From: Hymenolepis diminuta
Taxonomy: Eukaryota > Platyhelminthes > Cestoda > Cyclophyllidea > Hymenolepididae
DNA length: 64,000 nucleotides
NCBI GenBank assembly: GCA_900708905.1
Contig: CAADRB010000017.1
Coordinates: 2,114,477 to 2,178,476 of the forward strand
Direction: 5' to 3'
A program made the translations under genes and the position numbers. The notes below the pieces were generated by a model. That model worked only from the letters and a program-made list of their open reading frames with translations, did no database searches and was not told where the DNA came from. Below, piece after piece: positions 24,105-37,900 of this stretch. Numbering within the stretch: position 1 is the first letter of the stretch; every line of letters starts with the position of its first letter.

Positions 24105-25071
24105 ATAAGAGTGCGGAATAAAGCTTTCTCATCCTGAGAAAAGTATAAGTGACAAATGTGGGGACCGCCATGATGAAGAGGAAGAGTTATAATTCCCTCT
24201 ACTTACATTCAGGCACTTGTACTCCACTATATTTTGTACCTTTACTCCAGCAAACTCCCATTCTATTCAAACCAAACTCCTTTCCTAGCTACGCAAAATA
24301 TTTGAGTTCACTTCAGTGAGTGCTACTAAGTTCAAGTCATGTAGGCTCTTATCATTTTGAAATAATATTGTCTGTTGTAAGAGAAGAAACACACATATGG
24401 TTGAAAAATCGCTCAAATTGATGAACTATTCGCTAAGCTCTGAACGTCGCGAACATGAATGCTCTCAAGAAACCGGGCACAATTAATTAAATTTGAACAT
24501 TGCACAATGAACTACGTCCAAGGATTAAAAGCATACCACCGACCCTAGACCCTACTTCTACTCTATCCTCTTCTACCTTATAGTTCACTGCTTTGGTACT
24601 TTCAAAGGATGAAAAGCTAATAAAAGTTTTGTTTTATCATAGGTGATCCGCATAGTACTTTTGGAGTTAAATTACCCCATTCGTACTATTCAGTTAATAT
24701 TTACTATTTATATTATAAGTAATAATGGACACTCAATCTTTCTATCACCTCCTAAATATGCACTATCAATCTCAAGCTCTTGAAGTTTTAACCTATTACG
24801 CTTGATAGTTTTGACATTCAAACTTATGCTGCACTTCCATAAATTCTGCACATAAGACAAATTTCACACATAGCTTTTGTGTTTGAAATCCTCCTACGTG
24901 CATAGTCAGTGTATAGTTAAATGTAAACTCGCCTTAATAACAGACAGATCCAACTCCCAGTTTCCCGAAGTTCCTAGAACCTACCCAATTGAGATTTTCA
25001 AATAAACACAGGTCTTGCAATTCCCTGCAATTCATACCCAAAAAATTTGACATAAAGTATCGTGGTGAGCC

Positions 25072-25077
25072 TTTATT
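25072..25077 (-). terminator. Probable polyadenylation signal of the DPF gene
   Basis: Minus-strand AATAAA about 660 bases after the DPF stop codon. The stretch between is less AT-rich than the flanking DNA, as expected of a transcribed 3' UTR; a 182-codon minus-strand open frame there has no domain and is explained by that composition. Confidence 0.5.
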
Positions 25078-25739
25078 CGAGCCAGAATAGGGTGTGATGT
25101 ATTGAGAGGTCTAGAGAGACAGAGAAGTCAAAAACTAGAGTAGAATTTGTTAAAATGCGTGGGTTGGTTGGGTGAAAAGGGAGTTTTAGAGGAACATGCT
25201 TTGAGTATAAAATAGAAAGAGCAAAATGATGATAAAGGCTGGTGGTAGTAGTAGCAAAGAGTGAAAGGAGGAGAAAGGCAAGAAATACGCGAACTTGTAC
25301 AATATAATTACAATACACACATACATCGTGAGTGACCCTGTTTAAATCGATCAAGAAAGAAAGAAGGAGCGGTGGTAGGCAAGTAGATAAGGACGAATGA
25401 GTGAATAATGGCAAAACATACACACAAAGTACATAGTTCTTATTAGCTGGGCAAATTGCATAATGATTATATTGGTGCAAAGTGATAACGGTATTGAGAG
25501 AGAAAGAGATGAAGATAACCTGTTTAGCCGAGGAGGTTTGTGTAGACAGTTTCTTGCAAGGACCACAGAGTGCGCTGATGCATTTTTGGTTTAAAAAGGT
25601 AGGTTGTGATATAGAGAACAAAAGTAGGGTTTTACAGAACAGAGTGTTGATTGTCTGTCATATGTAACGAGACCCTGTTTTGAAGATGCTATTGAGTATT
25701 GCTGTTAGCTTAGAGAGTCGAGACTCCGCGTTAAGACCT

Positions 25740-25907
25740 TTAGTGGATTGTAGACGGTTGTTGGGGGGCGAGACAAGCGTCTTGTTGACGACAGATTTCA
25801 CAGACCCAGTCATCCGGAAAACTCGTTGCTTGGTAGCTGGGAGAGGAGCCCGTCAGACAATAGCCATGGTAACCGCGGTCGCATTCACAACAGCATATTA
25901 TCAACTC
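25740..25907 (-). CDS. DPF: DPF exon 9 (end of PHD2, stop)
   Basis: Acceptor TTTGCCTTTTAG; phase 0 as required by exon 8. It encodes ELIICCCECDRGYHGYCL, about ten loosely conserved residues, then DDWVCEICRQQDACL and a short tail ending at TAA. CECDRGYHxYC and WxCxxC match the second half of the second PHD finger in DPF proteins (vertebrate FCDDCDRGYHMYC). Here a run of three cysteines replaces the usual F-C-D. Confidence 0.93.
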   Translation of the reverse strand, partial: ELIICCCECDRGYHGYCLTGSSPSYQATSFPDDWVCEICRQQDACLAPQQPSTIH

Positions 25908-28900
25908 CTAAAAGGCAAAACATACCTCATTAAAACGAATCAAAATATATAATGAACGAACCTTTATTTTTTGCATCTATTAGGAAGCCTAATCGGATAT
26001 TTTTCGGTATATTCGAGCAAAATTCATAAGCTTCTCTTGTGCAATAGATTATCCATTATCGGACTTATACCCTCATACCTGGATATTCAAGACCACTAGT
26101 GAAGCAGCCATAGTTTCAACTTTTCATCAACCAAAATATCGATCTTTTACCATTACCCAATTTTCTACAAGCAAATTTATTTCATTGAAAAACTGCTGTT
26201 CAAGCCACAGGCCTTCTTCCTTCAGTCCCCTGGCGGTCTGAGTAACTGTAGCTCTATCATAGCGCAACTTAGTGTTATATAATAGACCCATGAAAATTCT
26301 ATTAAAATAGAGTTATCCTGAATGATCATGAAATGAGGAATATATTACCTCATCTGAAGATTAAAAGTGTTGAGAGGAGAATGCAGAAAAGTTATAGATA
26401 TTGTCCAATCCATAGCGACTCTAGTTTACGGAGAAGTAGTTGCGATCGTTTTACACAAGTAAGAGTTCATTAATCTCTTATGGCTTGTATAAACTCACGG
26501 GAGGTAAGGGACAAATTGTTTTAGAATGAATACTATACAGATTGTAAATATGAGCATTTACTGATTACTATCGTGCCATGATGACGGTGAGTATCTTAAT
26601 CATTAAAGAAGTATATATGTAATTATTATTCGGAATATTCTCATAAGGAGGATTTACTATTTAGGAGGCTCACTTTATCTTGATCAAATTGGAGAAACTG
26701 TGACATTTGCAGCATTCGACCAGATACTTCTGCATGAGTATAGGGATAAATCATCCTAAAGAGCAAATTCGTGGGTTAGGTATTCAGATAATAGAATCTC
26801 ATACATAATTGTTTAAATCCAAATTTATGGTATTATATTTGGAGTCGCAGATTCGGACTAGTTTAATAAGTTAGCCTCTATTTTGGAGTCCGGAATGTAA
26901 AATCTCGTTATAGATTGAAAGCGTTAGTGAAAAATGTGACAAATTACTGAAAAATTATTGTATGCATAAATAATAGGATTCGAAATACGTTTATAATGGA
27001 TGAATATTTTCCTCAGAAACATGAGAGAAGACGTTGAACTGATTTGTTTATTATTAACGGCCGGCTATTCAAGTGCTAAGCATTGAACCTCACGGATATG
27101 AACTCATTCAAAAACCTAGAAGCAAATCCTGAAATTTTAACTATGCACATTAGGTTGTGTTGTACTGAACTTTACTTAAGAAAAAAGGGAACGAATAGAT
27201 GCAAAGTTCAAATGAAGCAAGACTCATTCATCTCCGTTTTTCATATTGTTACTTGATTATTTTTCTGTTTCTACTATTTTGATTTGCCGTAGAAAATAAT
27301 AGTAGTAAGAATAATTATATACATAAACAAAAATAAAACAACATTTCTTAAAAACTCACACGGATAAAATTATTTGAAAACTCATGTTTATACTACACAT
27401 TTTAAACAATAACATAACCTAATGAAATGCACATTTAAAATTCTCCTATATAGCTAATCAGTTAAATCACATTTTATGATTGTTGCGGAATAACCTGCGC
27501 TTTATATGCTCATAAAAACATTTAAATCCATCTTATTACAATATTCGCTAAGTTTCTGATAAAACAGGATACGATGTTAACAGACTCATTTATAGAAAAA
27601 TAATCTTTTGTGCACTTTAATGTATTCGGTTAAGACACGACTTACAATGATAGATGTCTTCCAATTTGCAAAGCACTAGGCTCCACGAAGACGAAAAATG
27701 TAAACATTACTCTAGTCGGCCAAAGCTTTATTCAAAGACGGATCAGAAACTAGAGTCCATGTAAATATTCTCAAGGTATTTCCAATCATTTCAATACAAA
27801 ATTTATTTTTATCTGACAGCTACAAAATGCTCTCATCAAAACATTGCTTACACTATCGTGTCACGATTAGAAAATCACAGAAAAATAGCCTAATTTAGCA
27901 ATAGCATATCTTCATTTTTTGCAAGGAAGCTGTCTACAAAAGGTCATTCCACTCAGAAAAAATTTTAAGACTAACACACTAAGACGGTCATATATCACGT
28001 GATTGCACGATACCTGGTAGTATCAACGACCTCGTTACTTGATGTAAGTTGTGAGATAAAAATAAAACCTCTATATTTAGCCTTCCAAAAGCGGGAATAG
28101 GAAAAAATAGCACGAAACAGTTAATTACGTATTGTAATTCGCAGAAAATATGCGGAATCCCTCACTCGACTCAGTTCCGGCCATCGTGTACTTTAACCTA
28201 AGACGATATTTGTACCTTTAAAAGTTATAACTTTGTTACCATTCTCAAAAATAGGGCATAGAACGAATCGATTCAAAATAAGCAACTTCAAATAAAAAGT
28301 GATTCTCTGTATGTGGCGTCTGTATTTTCTGCTGTTGACAAGGGCAATATTTGTTTAAATTTGCCATTTTAAATTTTGCAACAGTTGATGTCTACCCGCT
28401 TTCGCTTCAAATTTTAGAAGCAGCTGACTGAGTTAGGGAAAGAGAGGGTTAAGCAGCGGCTGAAACTTGGGAGTTTAAGAAGATCAAAGGGCCTAAACTT
28501 TGAGTGAGGGGAAAAAAGGCAGTGACCCAGCGAGAGCGAGCGTGGTTGGTATTATTGGCCCTCAATTTTCTGGCTTGGTAAAGCGGGAATTTATCACTGT
28601 GGCGACTTCCTATCTATGCATTCATCTCTCACTGATTTTGAAACAGTTGCCTGTTTTCGTCAGTAGGAAATAGTTGGTCTTGGGGTTTTCTTCGATTAAC
28701 CACCACCACCTCCAACCTCTTTTGGAACTGATGTAGCTTTCTCTCTCGTCCAGACTTTGCCTGCCCATGAAATATTTGTTTTCTCTATGGAGTAATAAAT
28801 CATTCGAGCGAAATTATCAAATAAAATGACAAATTAGTCGGTATGGGGGCCTTATGAATACACGAGTCTCTCCCAATTAGAGAGTGGAGAATTGGGCTTA

Positions 28901-31900
28901 AGTTGGCTTGATTTATTTTTGAATACATTTACACTGTAGATACTTCATGTCGAAGAGTTTTGCTAGCATTTATGAAAAAAAACGAGATATTTCAGCAATA
29001 AGCTATCATATCAGATCCTAATTTCATTCAACGACTATCCGGAGTATATTTATTTCATCCGTAGATACAAGTTTGAAATTCACCATCGATTATCCATCTA
29101 TTTAAATTAACACTTTGTGCTGTATCCTTTTACAAAATATTATCGAAGAAGGAGTACTCACAGCATCTTCAGTGAACTCTAGTGAGTTCAACTATATTAA
29201 AATTATGCTAGCTTGTATCACATTAACAGCATCTTGGTTTTTACAAGAAAAAAATAATTATTAACCTTTTATTATTAGTCTATTAGTCAATAAGCTCTGG
29301 GTATCACAGAAACGAATTTACTCAGGCTTCCAGGAGACAAATAATGGAACGAGAACTTTGAAGCACTTCGACTTAAAGCAATGATCTATAATTATTGCAA
29401 CCATAGTATCCATATTACAACCTAAATTCAAAATTTAAATGAAACTCTTTAGAAACCTTGACGTTAATCTCACTCTCCACTTAATCCCTTCACCTTTACC
29501 CCATATAGACTAGTTTAGAGTTCCCTGTGTTTTCCCACAATAAAGTCTTGTCTTGCCATCGGTTGACATAAAAATATTTCCCAGATAACCTTTTTTCCAA
29601 ACTAAGGTTACGGTACTAAATATACTATTTGCGGAGTCTTAATTAACCGTTGCCCCATGGAGCAAAGTTTCATTCTAATTGTCAAAATACAAATCCAACT
29701 ATCATCTTCACACTTTCGGTCGTGTGAATGATCGCAAATAGATAATAATCAGAATTAGTGAAGTCAGACATTTATTCACTTTATGAGTCAATAAATCTTA
29801 CAGCGTTTCAAGCAATAATGTGGTCTATCACAACTACAATATCACAATAGCATCGAAAACATAAATCGTGATTGAAATTACTTTCGAAATATGGAATGAA
29901 ATACCTGAAATATATTACTCAGTAAACTAATTACAATAGAGGAAACACCGAGAAAGCAGTTGGGAAAGGAATCTTGAAAAATCCACTGTTCATTACAACG
30001 GATCAATACATTACTACGTTGCGAACGTAGTAATGAAGTTTGATTTTGATAAATCAACCATCACTGAAAGCGTTCATAAAAATTTCTAAAATGGTGAAAT
30101 TCTCTAATTTATATCATATTCTGGCATTCTATATGTCTAATTTATTTCAGTTTTAATTTCTTAGGGTAATAAACCAAATTGAATTACCCCTAGCGTCATA
30201 GACTTATGAATATCATTAATATTTAGATTTCATAATTAAAACTCATAAAAGTTAAGATGATTATAAAACCCGTTTTATCTGTGCATCTGTATAGAAGTAG
30301 AACTTTTTCTGAATTCATTTAAACTTAAGAAGGAGATCATGTTTGAGCACCTGTAGAACCAGTGAATGTTTCAGCTATCATCTTCCACTTCTAAACTCAT
30401 GAATGCAGACACAAAATTCCACTTTACAAAAATAAAAGTCAATGAATACTAAATGCCAATATGAATGCACAATATTCACAATTTTCTTACTTCATTCGCT
30501 CCATTTCCACAAATCCAACACGATTTGCACTCTGTACAGACCCACGGATAGCAGAGACGCTGACTGTTAGAGGTTCTGGACGCCGAACTACCTCCCGTTC
30601 CTCTATAGCGTAGAATGCAGAAATGATGCACCGGCATTCCACATCCAAAGCACCTCGAATATGAAACCCCTTCTCCCTCTTCCCTTCCTTCACCACCACC
30701 GCTTTCCACATGCATCTGACAGTAGCCACAAGTGAAAGCATCCGCTGGATACTGGCTCCTCCTCTGCCTTAACATGCCCTTCAACTCCACGAAACTCGGT
30801 TTGGAATAGGGACGCTGTTGATAGCCATAATAGTTAAGTGAAGAGGTATCTCCATAGGGTTTATAAGATGTGGGATGTAGTTGGGCTAAGAGGCTGTGAA
30901 GGGGTTGAGATTGTTGGCTCTGCTGTTGTTGCTGTTGATTGTGTTGCTGACGAAGTAAAGACGAGGCCATGTGATCCATTGATGCCAGAGCTGACGGTGC
31001 TCCGTAGTAAGAGGAGTGCTGATCATAAGGTGGTGGAGGGGGCTGGTGGCTTGTGGAAGGAGGTGGGAGGGGCGGAACGTACCCACTGAAGGCCTTTCCA
31101 CGTGCGGAGTAGTCAAGATCGGTGGATTTTAGTTTGATCGGTGAGATGTAGGAGCTGGAGTTGACGGAGCTTAGTGAGGATTCGGTCTGTTGGGGCTCAC
31201 TACCTGTTAACCAAAACACTTGAATTAATCACCACGTGTTATTGATATCAAAATAATAATAAAATTAAAATAAGTTTCGCCCATTGGTCTCGCTAGTAAG
31301 GTTAAGTGACTGGTTTATTCTAAATTTGCCATAAGTGATTTACAAGCACTTTATTATGCCACAAATGATTGGTTGATTTGATAATTTTATAGATTAGAGT
31401 TAACTTTCCAATGTTAAGACATTTTAATAAATTTGTGGTCCCACAGATGCCAATAACATCCAAAAACACTTACTGACTACGATGACCCCTTAGAGTGATT
31501 TGAATTTAGTAACTAGTGAGTATTTCAAGCCTTTCCAAATCCCTATTAGTTTCTATACCCTCTAAGCTTCGTTGTCAGTTAACAAGGTGATACTAACAAA
31601 ACTTGGCAAAACATTACATGAAGAATATATTTAACTTTCTGAGCAGTTATCAGCAAGATAAACATTATTGAATTCAAATTATACTCATCTCCCTTTGGTA
31701 TATACTCAAGGTGCTCATTTTACTCAAAATAGCTTTGTATTTTATCAAACGGTTTTATTGATGACTAGGCGCAAAATTACAGACCGGAACTATGTATGCA
31801 GTGCTCAAAGCGCAGTGGTACTAAACCACCAATTAGGGTACCTTTGCTATTAAGTTTGCTTCCCAAAAGCCACAAATCTTTTATTCTCCATCTTGAATCA

Positions 31901-34900
31901 AAGCATTTGAGCATTATTAAAACTTTCGTAAACTGGCGATTTTAATGTTAACATTTAGAATCATTTCAGTTATATCATGCCTCCCGATTTCGCTTCTCCA
32001 TTGGCTTGTTCATCCATTAATGTTCCTGTCTTGTTTCCTATGTACTGTTTTATGATATTTAATATCATCAGTGTTCACAGACATATATGAGAGAATATAG
32101 CTGCATGATCCCGTTCTACTTTTTCTCTATTCCAAATATTGATAGGTATTTAGGGCCAATAATTTTGCCTGCACTATTAAAATACTTAATTAATCTAATG
32201 TACCAAAGTGTATTCGATCCATTATATCCTCTGAGCGGCTACATGTATGTATCCTACATACGCCATATCCCGTGATCTTTAAATCGCATTCGCCTGACTT
32301 GACCTTGAGAAGTTTTACAGTAGACATCCCGATTAAGTCAAGTGTGCTTGGACCTCTACTTGGTCATTTAACCTTATCTGACCGCCTTGTTCAAATTGTC
32401 CCTTCTTCTATATTAACTAAAGCTACTAGATATTGAAGTTACCCTTTTCCTTACCTGTGCTGAAATGTAATCCTACTTCAGTTTTCTAACTTTATCTAAC
32501 TATTCATTTTACCCGGCGGATGACTTATCCCCTTGACTTATAAGCAACTAATCCACTTTCCCTCAATTTTTTACTGAAATCTCAACTTTGAACTTTAATA
32601 TGCCATTTTATCACCATGTTCTTTCCTAAAATAAAATTTCCAAGTCTATTATGAAAAGTACTGAGGGAAGTTATTGAGAAATCACACTCACATTCTACCA
32701 CATCTAGTACGGTTGGCCACCCATATCAATGTACTTACTCTGATGAGCATTGACCTCGTAACTTCTAAATTAGTAAAGGTTCACTTTGACAACTGTGCCA
32801 CTGGCATATTTTCTTCTATCTTCTTTCATCTCTCATCCCTTCCCATCTCGTTTTAGTAGAGCTCGGACAGCCGAGAAAGTCCTTGCCTTGTATCGGTATC
32901 TCCTAAACCAGGGTCTTTTAAATAGTAATCTATTGGCCTTCTCTTATATTATAACTGCTTTCTTATTTACAAAACAACTATGAATTTACTGCTAGAGTAG
33001 ACACTGCGAGGATGGGGTTCCTCGGGGGTGTTGGCCGAGGGCATGTGGTAGGGATCGGATTCTCCTCCTTCGCCAGGCATCTGGGATCCGCCCCTTTGGT
33101 TTACGATCTGTTGATTCGCTGCTGACAACCCTCGGCCTTTGTTATTCGTCGCACCGGTTCGGAAACTTGGGTAGTTATCTGCGATAAAGTAAGTTGAAAT
33201 GATTAAATACGTGTACAAATATATATTTATTCTTCATGTTTTTCTCTCCTATGTATCATCTATTATTATATAGAAATTAATCTTCGTATTCAATAATGTA
33301 ATCTATTACTTTCTTAACCCTTATGGACAATATATAAACAATTGTGTTAATTGATTCTTCGGACTTCAGTTAGATTTGACAATGGCTAAAGCATTTCCAA
33401 TGACAAAAAGCCATCATTCAGACAGCAAAATGGTATTTATGATACTAATAAGCTCTATCATTGAGACGATGAACGTAGGAAACTTCGATCAAGGCTTGGC
33501 ATAATGTGGAAATTAGACGTTCTTTATGACAAGGAAATAGAATTGTTTAACAAAATTTTGAGCCTACAAATCAGTGGTTGTTGTACTTCATGAAATGATT
33601 TCAAAATGCGGTTATTTTCTATGTATCCAGCAAATAAAAATTCAGAAGTAACATATCTATCGGTGCACATTCACGCTAACAAACACAACTCAAGTTCGTA
33701 GGTTTGCTTTGTCACGAAATGGATTATTTACATTCCGCAGGGGCACAGTGGTAGCTTGAACTTCAATTATCAATCATACTAAAATGTGCTATCTTTTATT
33801 TTACGGTTGTCAGTTGTAGCGGCATTAAATGGATGAAATTTATTTAATTTTTCACTAGAATTCAAAAGAAATCTAAGACCTCTTTCCGGTATAAATTGAA
33901 CCCATAATTGTCTGTTGTTAAAGCATTCATCTATAATCTGTAATAATCTATCATTTGACGTCAGTTAATGAAAAAAATGCATTTATAATGAATTCTAGAT
34001 GTCAAATTTAACTATTTCATTGTTATTTTGCTTATTCAAACATTGAAAAACGTGGTTATAGTTAAACCAATATACTCTCAAAACAGATCTCCATTTAATA
34101 GGTACTTTTCGAAATTTAGTTAAACCTAATCTAATTTTATCAAATACCACTTTGCTTCCTCAAGAAAAAAACTCAAAAGTGCAGAAATTAAATCTCTAGT
34201 AAGATCACGCCAAATTATTAAAATTAGTATTAACTACTTTGTAATTAGCGTAGACTACAAGAATCGTATTTATGAATGTATTTCGAAAGTGAAGATGCAT
34301 ATTTAGCAGTTCATTAGAATTGATATCTACGAACTTACCACAGATTTGAATAAACATTTAACCACTTTTAGTGTAAACAGTTCAGATAACGATTAGCTAT
34401 ACGAAAATGTCATTTAAAATAAATATATCTTTAAATTTCACACTTTTAAACATTTTAATAGCGATTTGAATAGTATCGATGTTACTGACGGTCAGTCGTG
34501 TGGAACTCGTAGTATGTCCTAGATAATCTCCATATGTTCAGCCGGAAACTGTTGACTTTCTATTAAATTGCGGTAAATAGACCCTCTTAACCATAGGAAA
34601 CTGACAAACAAAGCACATTATAGTAGAAATTACTCTTTTCTCGGAATGATCAATTTCAACAAGTTGTTCCTAAATCGTCCATTATCCCTATCAGTATGCG
34701 GGCACACGGCGCTTCTGACGCCTTGGCAGTTACTCAATACCAAGACAGTATATTGGTTAGAAACCTACTTCTATTTTTCTTCGTCCTTCCATTCCGTCCA
34801 CCGCGAGGTCCCGTATTAGGAGCAAATCTATTGTACTCCGATGTTGGTATGCTGATTCTTGACGCCGAAGCTGATATGGGATTTCGGGGGGTATACCCTG

Positions 34901-37900
34901 CATGTTGACTGTGATAGTGATATCTCAGACCCGCAGTCGATCGATACCGTGAGGCACAGACTTCGCACACAAAGAAGGTCACGACGGTTGTGGGTTCAGA
35001 GGAGCTACCACTACCGGTACCGCCTGGTGTCTGTGACCCCATAGGACCTCCGCCATGATTGGAGCTCGTGTCTGCAGCGGAATTCGACGATGACTGTTGT
35101 GGTGGGGGTAAAGGTTGTGGACCCTGTGATTGAGACTGGGACTGCGAAGGAACGTTAGACTGCATCGAAGAGGGCGGACCGTGCTGTTGATGGTGAGGAG
35201 ATGTGGGAAGAGAAGAGGGATGGTGCTGATGATATGACGGTGGTTGTTGACCTGCCATTTGGGGTCGTCCAGGTGGTAATGCTCGAGGTGGTGGCGGTGG
35301 TCCTGACATATCCGGTTGCATTGGGTCTTTAATCAAACAATAAAGAAGAGATTAATGAAACTGTTGAAATATATAAAAATGTTTATTTGGCTCATGAAAA
35401 TCAGAAAATGGACTTTTAGATGAGGAATTAAGTATGTTCCGACGGATTATATCATCGAATTTATTACTATATTTCACTCGGTGTGAACCCTAGTAAGCTC
35501 TATCATATTGGAATCGTGCTTTTGATAAGGAGCCGAACTAAACAAAGCTATATGATGCAAAGTCTCGGAATTAACCATACCCAACGGTTGCTGCAGCGTC
35601 GCCCATCACCAATATGCTGATACACGCCAATACTGACAGCTTGACAGTTAATGAGGTAAAAAATGTCATCGGCCAGATGGTAATTCAACCTTAACAAACA
35701 ATAACCTCGTGTTATAATATAGTCTCCGCTGTATTAATCAACTGTCTCGGAGTAACTGCAAGGCAATAACTGAAGAAGTGTTAATCTTAAAATAGATAGG
35801 ACACTGCCTTATCTTTCTCTTGGTCTGCGTTAACTGTAACCTAGCCATATCTTACGCACATATGGCAGCCAAAACTAGACTTCATAGCATTAAAACACTA
35901 TTGAATATTATTACTTTACAAAGCGAAGTCTTGGTAACACTTGATTTAATTAGAAGGAAAGTATCTCGGAGCGATCTGATGAGCAACTCCCATTCTTCCA
36001 TTTTCCTTACTGACCAGAAATAACCAATCCAGGTGACCATCCATATCACTGCTTGTGCACGTATATACGTCTCTCTCCTGATTTTTTATTCGACGGACGG
36101 GCACGTTGAACGCTGCACCATCGTCGAATGTTTTTAATTCCCTTTACATCACTAACAATTGCTTCCCAAAGAGTGAAATAGTAATGTCAATTTTCGTATT
36201 CTATCAACCGATCTCTCTGACATACTTATGTTGAAAACTACTGAATTGGCCAACATTTTATGCGATCTTTAAATGACCAATTTGATCCGACTGATAAGTA
36301 TTCGAAAATCAGGAATGCATTTAAGCAACTACACTGTTTTTGCTTAAATGTATTTTAATCTTTAAGTTTTGAGGATTATTTTCCCTCCTAAATGTTCATT
36401 TTAGCGAGCTGTGTTTGTGGGGCAGCATCCCGCGTCAGGCATTTTGACAATGATTAATGAGGCTTTACACTTTTAAGAAAATATATTTTGCCAAAAAATT
36501 TTTTATATTTTAATGCAGCATCTTGAAAAGGCTTCCACTTTTTTTAACAAACTATAAATTTCTTTTCAGTTCATTATCTACACAAAAAATACAGATCTCC
36601 GAGATTTTGTGAAAGTGGTGATTGATTAATTTGGTATCACAATTTGGAAACACTTCATTGTACATTAAGGTATTGCAAAGAGGGCAATTAAATATTAATG
36701 CTAACTTATTAGGATGATTGAACCAATGATAAACATTCGAATACGACATAGCATCTTAAAAGGTTCTGTTATTAATCAATAAGTATGTGGAACACTAACT
36801 GTATGTGCTCACTAAGAAAAGTATTACCATCTTCATTTGAGTAGAGGGAGGATAATCTAGACTCTTATGAGAATTCCTCCACCTCTTCTGATGACTAGAA
36901 TTTACCATAAGGTTTGTCTTTCCACATCACTGGATATGCATCAATGATCTTGTGACCTCTGTCCTAACAGACTTTCATGCAGACCGGTGTTCCAGCGCCG
37001 CACATTTTACTAAAGAATCTATTCTTACTACTCATTCCATCCGGACCATTAATGTGCGGATGTCTTTGAACACTATTTCTCCATTCAAGAGTTGCCGGAT
37101 CATGCATAAATTCTTGAGACATTCGCTTGTCCATTAGACCGGATTGCTGTTGCTGAGAATGGTGATGGTAGTGAGACATCATCATCATAGAAGTGGACGA
37201 AGTTGGGGTAGCATTTGCAGAACTTTGCGACGACGACATGGGTGCTTGAGTTTGTGACGGCGTCTGACCATGAAGGGAATGCTGGTGATGATGAAGAGTG
37301 TGAGAGGGAGTCTCTGGACGTGGAACAACGGTCGTTTCTAGAAGATCTGAGCCATCAGAAAAAGCAGAATGAGGGAGTTTGGGAGTGAGACCATCATTGA
37401 GTCCGCCTGAAGAGAGGTTTGCGTTGCTTCGGTAGATTGCTTCGTCGGGTGGGGAATAAGCATCTACAAAAATCATATCTTTAATAAATATTTTTAATAT
37501 TAATAAAAATGTATATATTTACAAACAATAGGTATTCAAACGATTTGATTGCCTAAAATCAACTATTTTCGTCGAATATATTTTAAAGACGTGCATGTAA
37601 TAGCCCAACGTGCTCTTAAATATGCAGGTGGTCTTGGATTGACTTCTGATTCATTAGTTTTGAGATAAAGAGAGCAAATCGTTTAATTTGAATTAATCTG
37701 TTCAAATCTGAAATCTTTCATGGGTTTTTATGACCCTTTTTCAGTGTTTGAAGCAGGTTAACCCGAGAGTATCATTAAAAACGCGAATTCAAATAGAGAA
37801 TTCATTTCCAGTCGTTCCAGTACTGTAACCCTTAATCATTACTATGCTATGACACATGAATTACCGAAGAGGAAAGATCCCTCCCTTGAATTATTGGATG

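Larger units (their letters stand above)
20143..25071. other. Convergent intergenic region
   Basis: Space between the 3' ends of the SLC46-like gene (plus) and the DPF gene (minus). It contains an assembly gap, a G+C-rich island at 22.0-22.65 kb, an AT microsatellite and a small perfect hairpin, all listed separately. The remaining AT-rich sequence has no supported gene. Confidence 0.6.
25908..30490. other. DPF intron 8
   Basis: Intron of 4.6 kb between the two halves of PHD2. It contains a less AT-rich stretch at about 28380-28760 (listed separately) and one copy of a short dispersed repeat at about 29283-29360. No gene supported. Confidence 0.65.

Noticed and set aside
25073..25621. 182-codon minus-strand open frame
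   Set aside because: It lies downstream of the DPF stop codon and upstream of an AATAAA, so it is best explained as 3' UTR. It contains no domain and has a skewed pyrimidine-rich composition.
25680..25952. 90-codon plus-strand open frame
   Set aside because: It is the antisense of the last DPF exon, whose PHD residues (CECDRGYH, WVCEIC) are clearly on the minus strand.
32740..32760. CTGATGAG resembling a hammerhead ribozyme core (also near 35950 and 36888)
   Set aside because: The second conserved GAAA element and the pairing stems of a hammerhead are absent at suitable distance.
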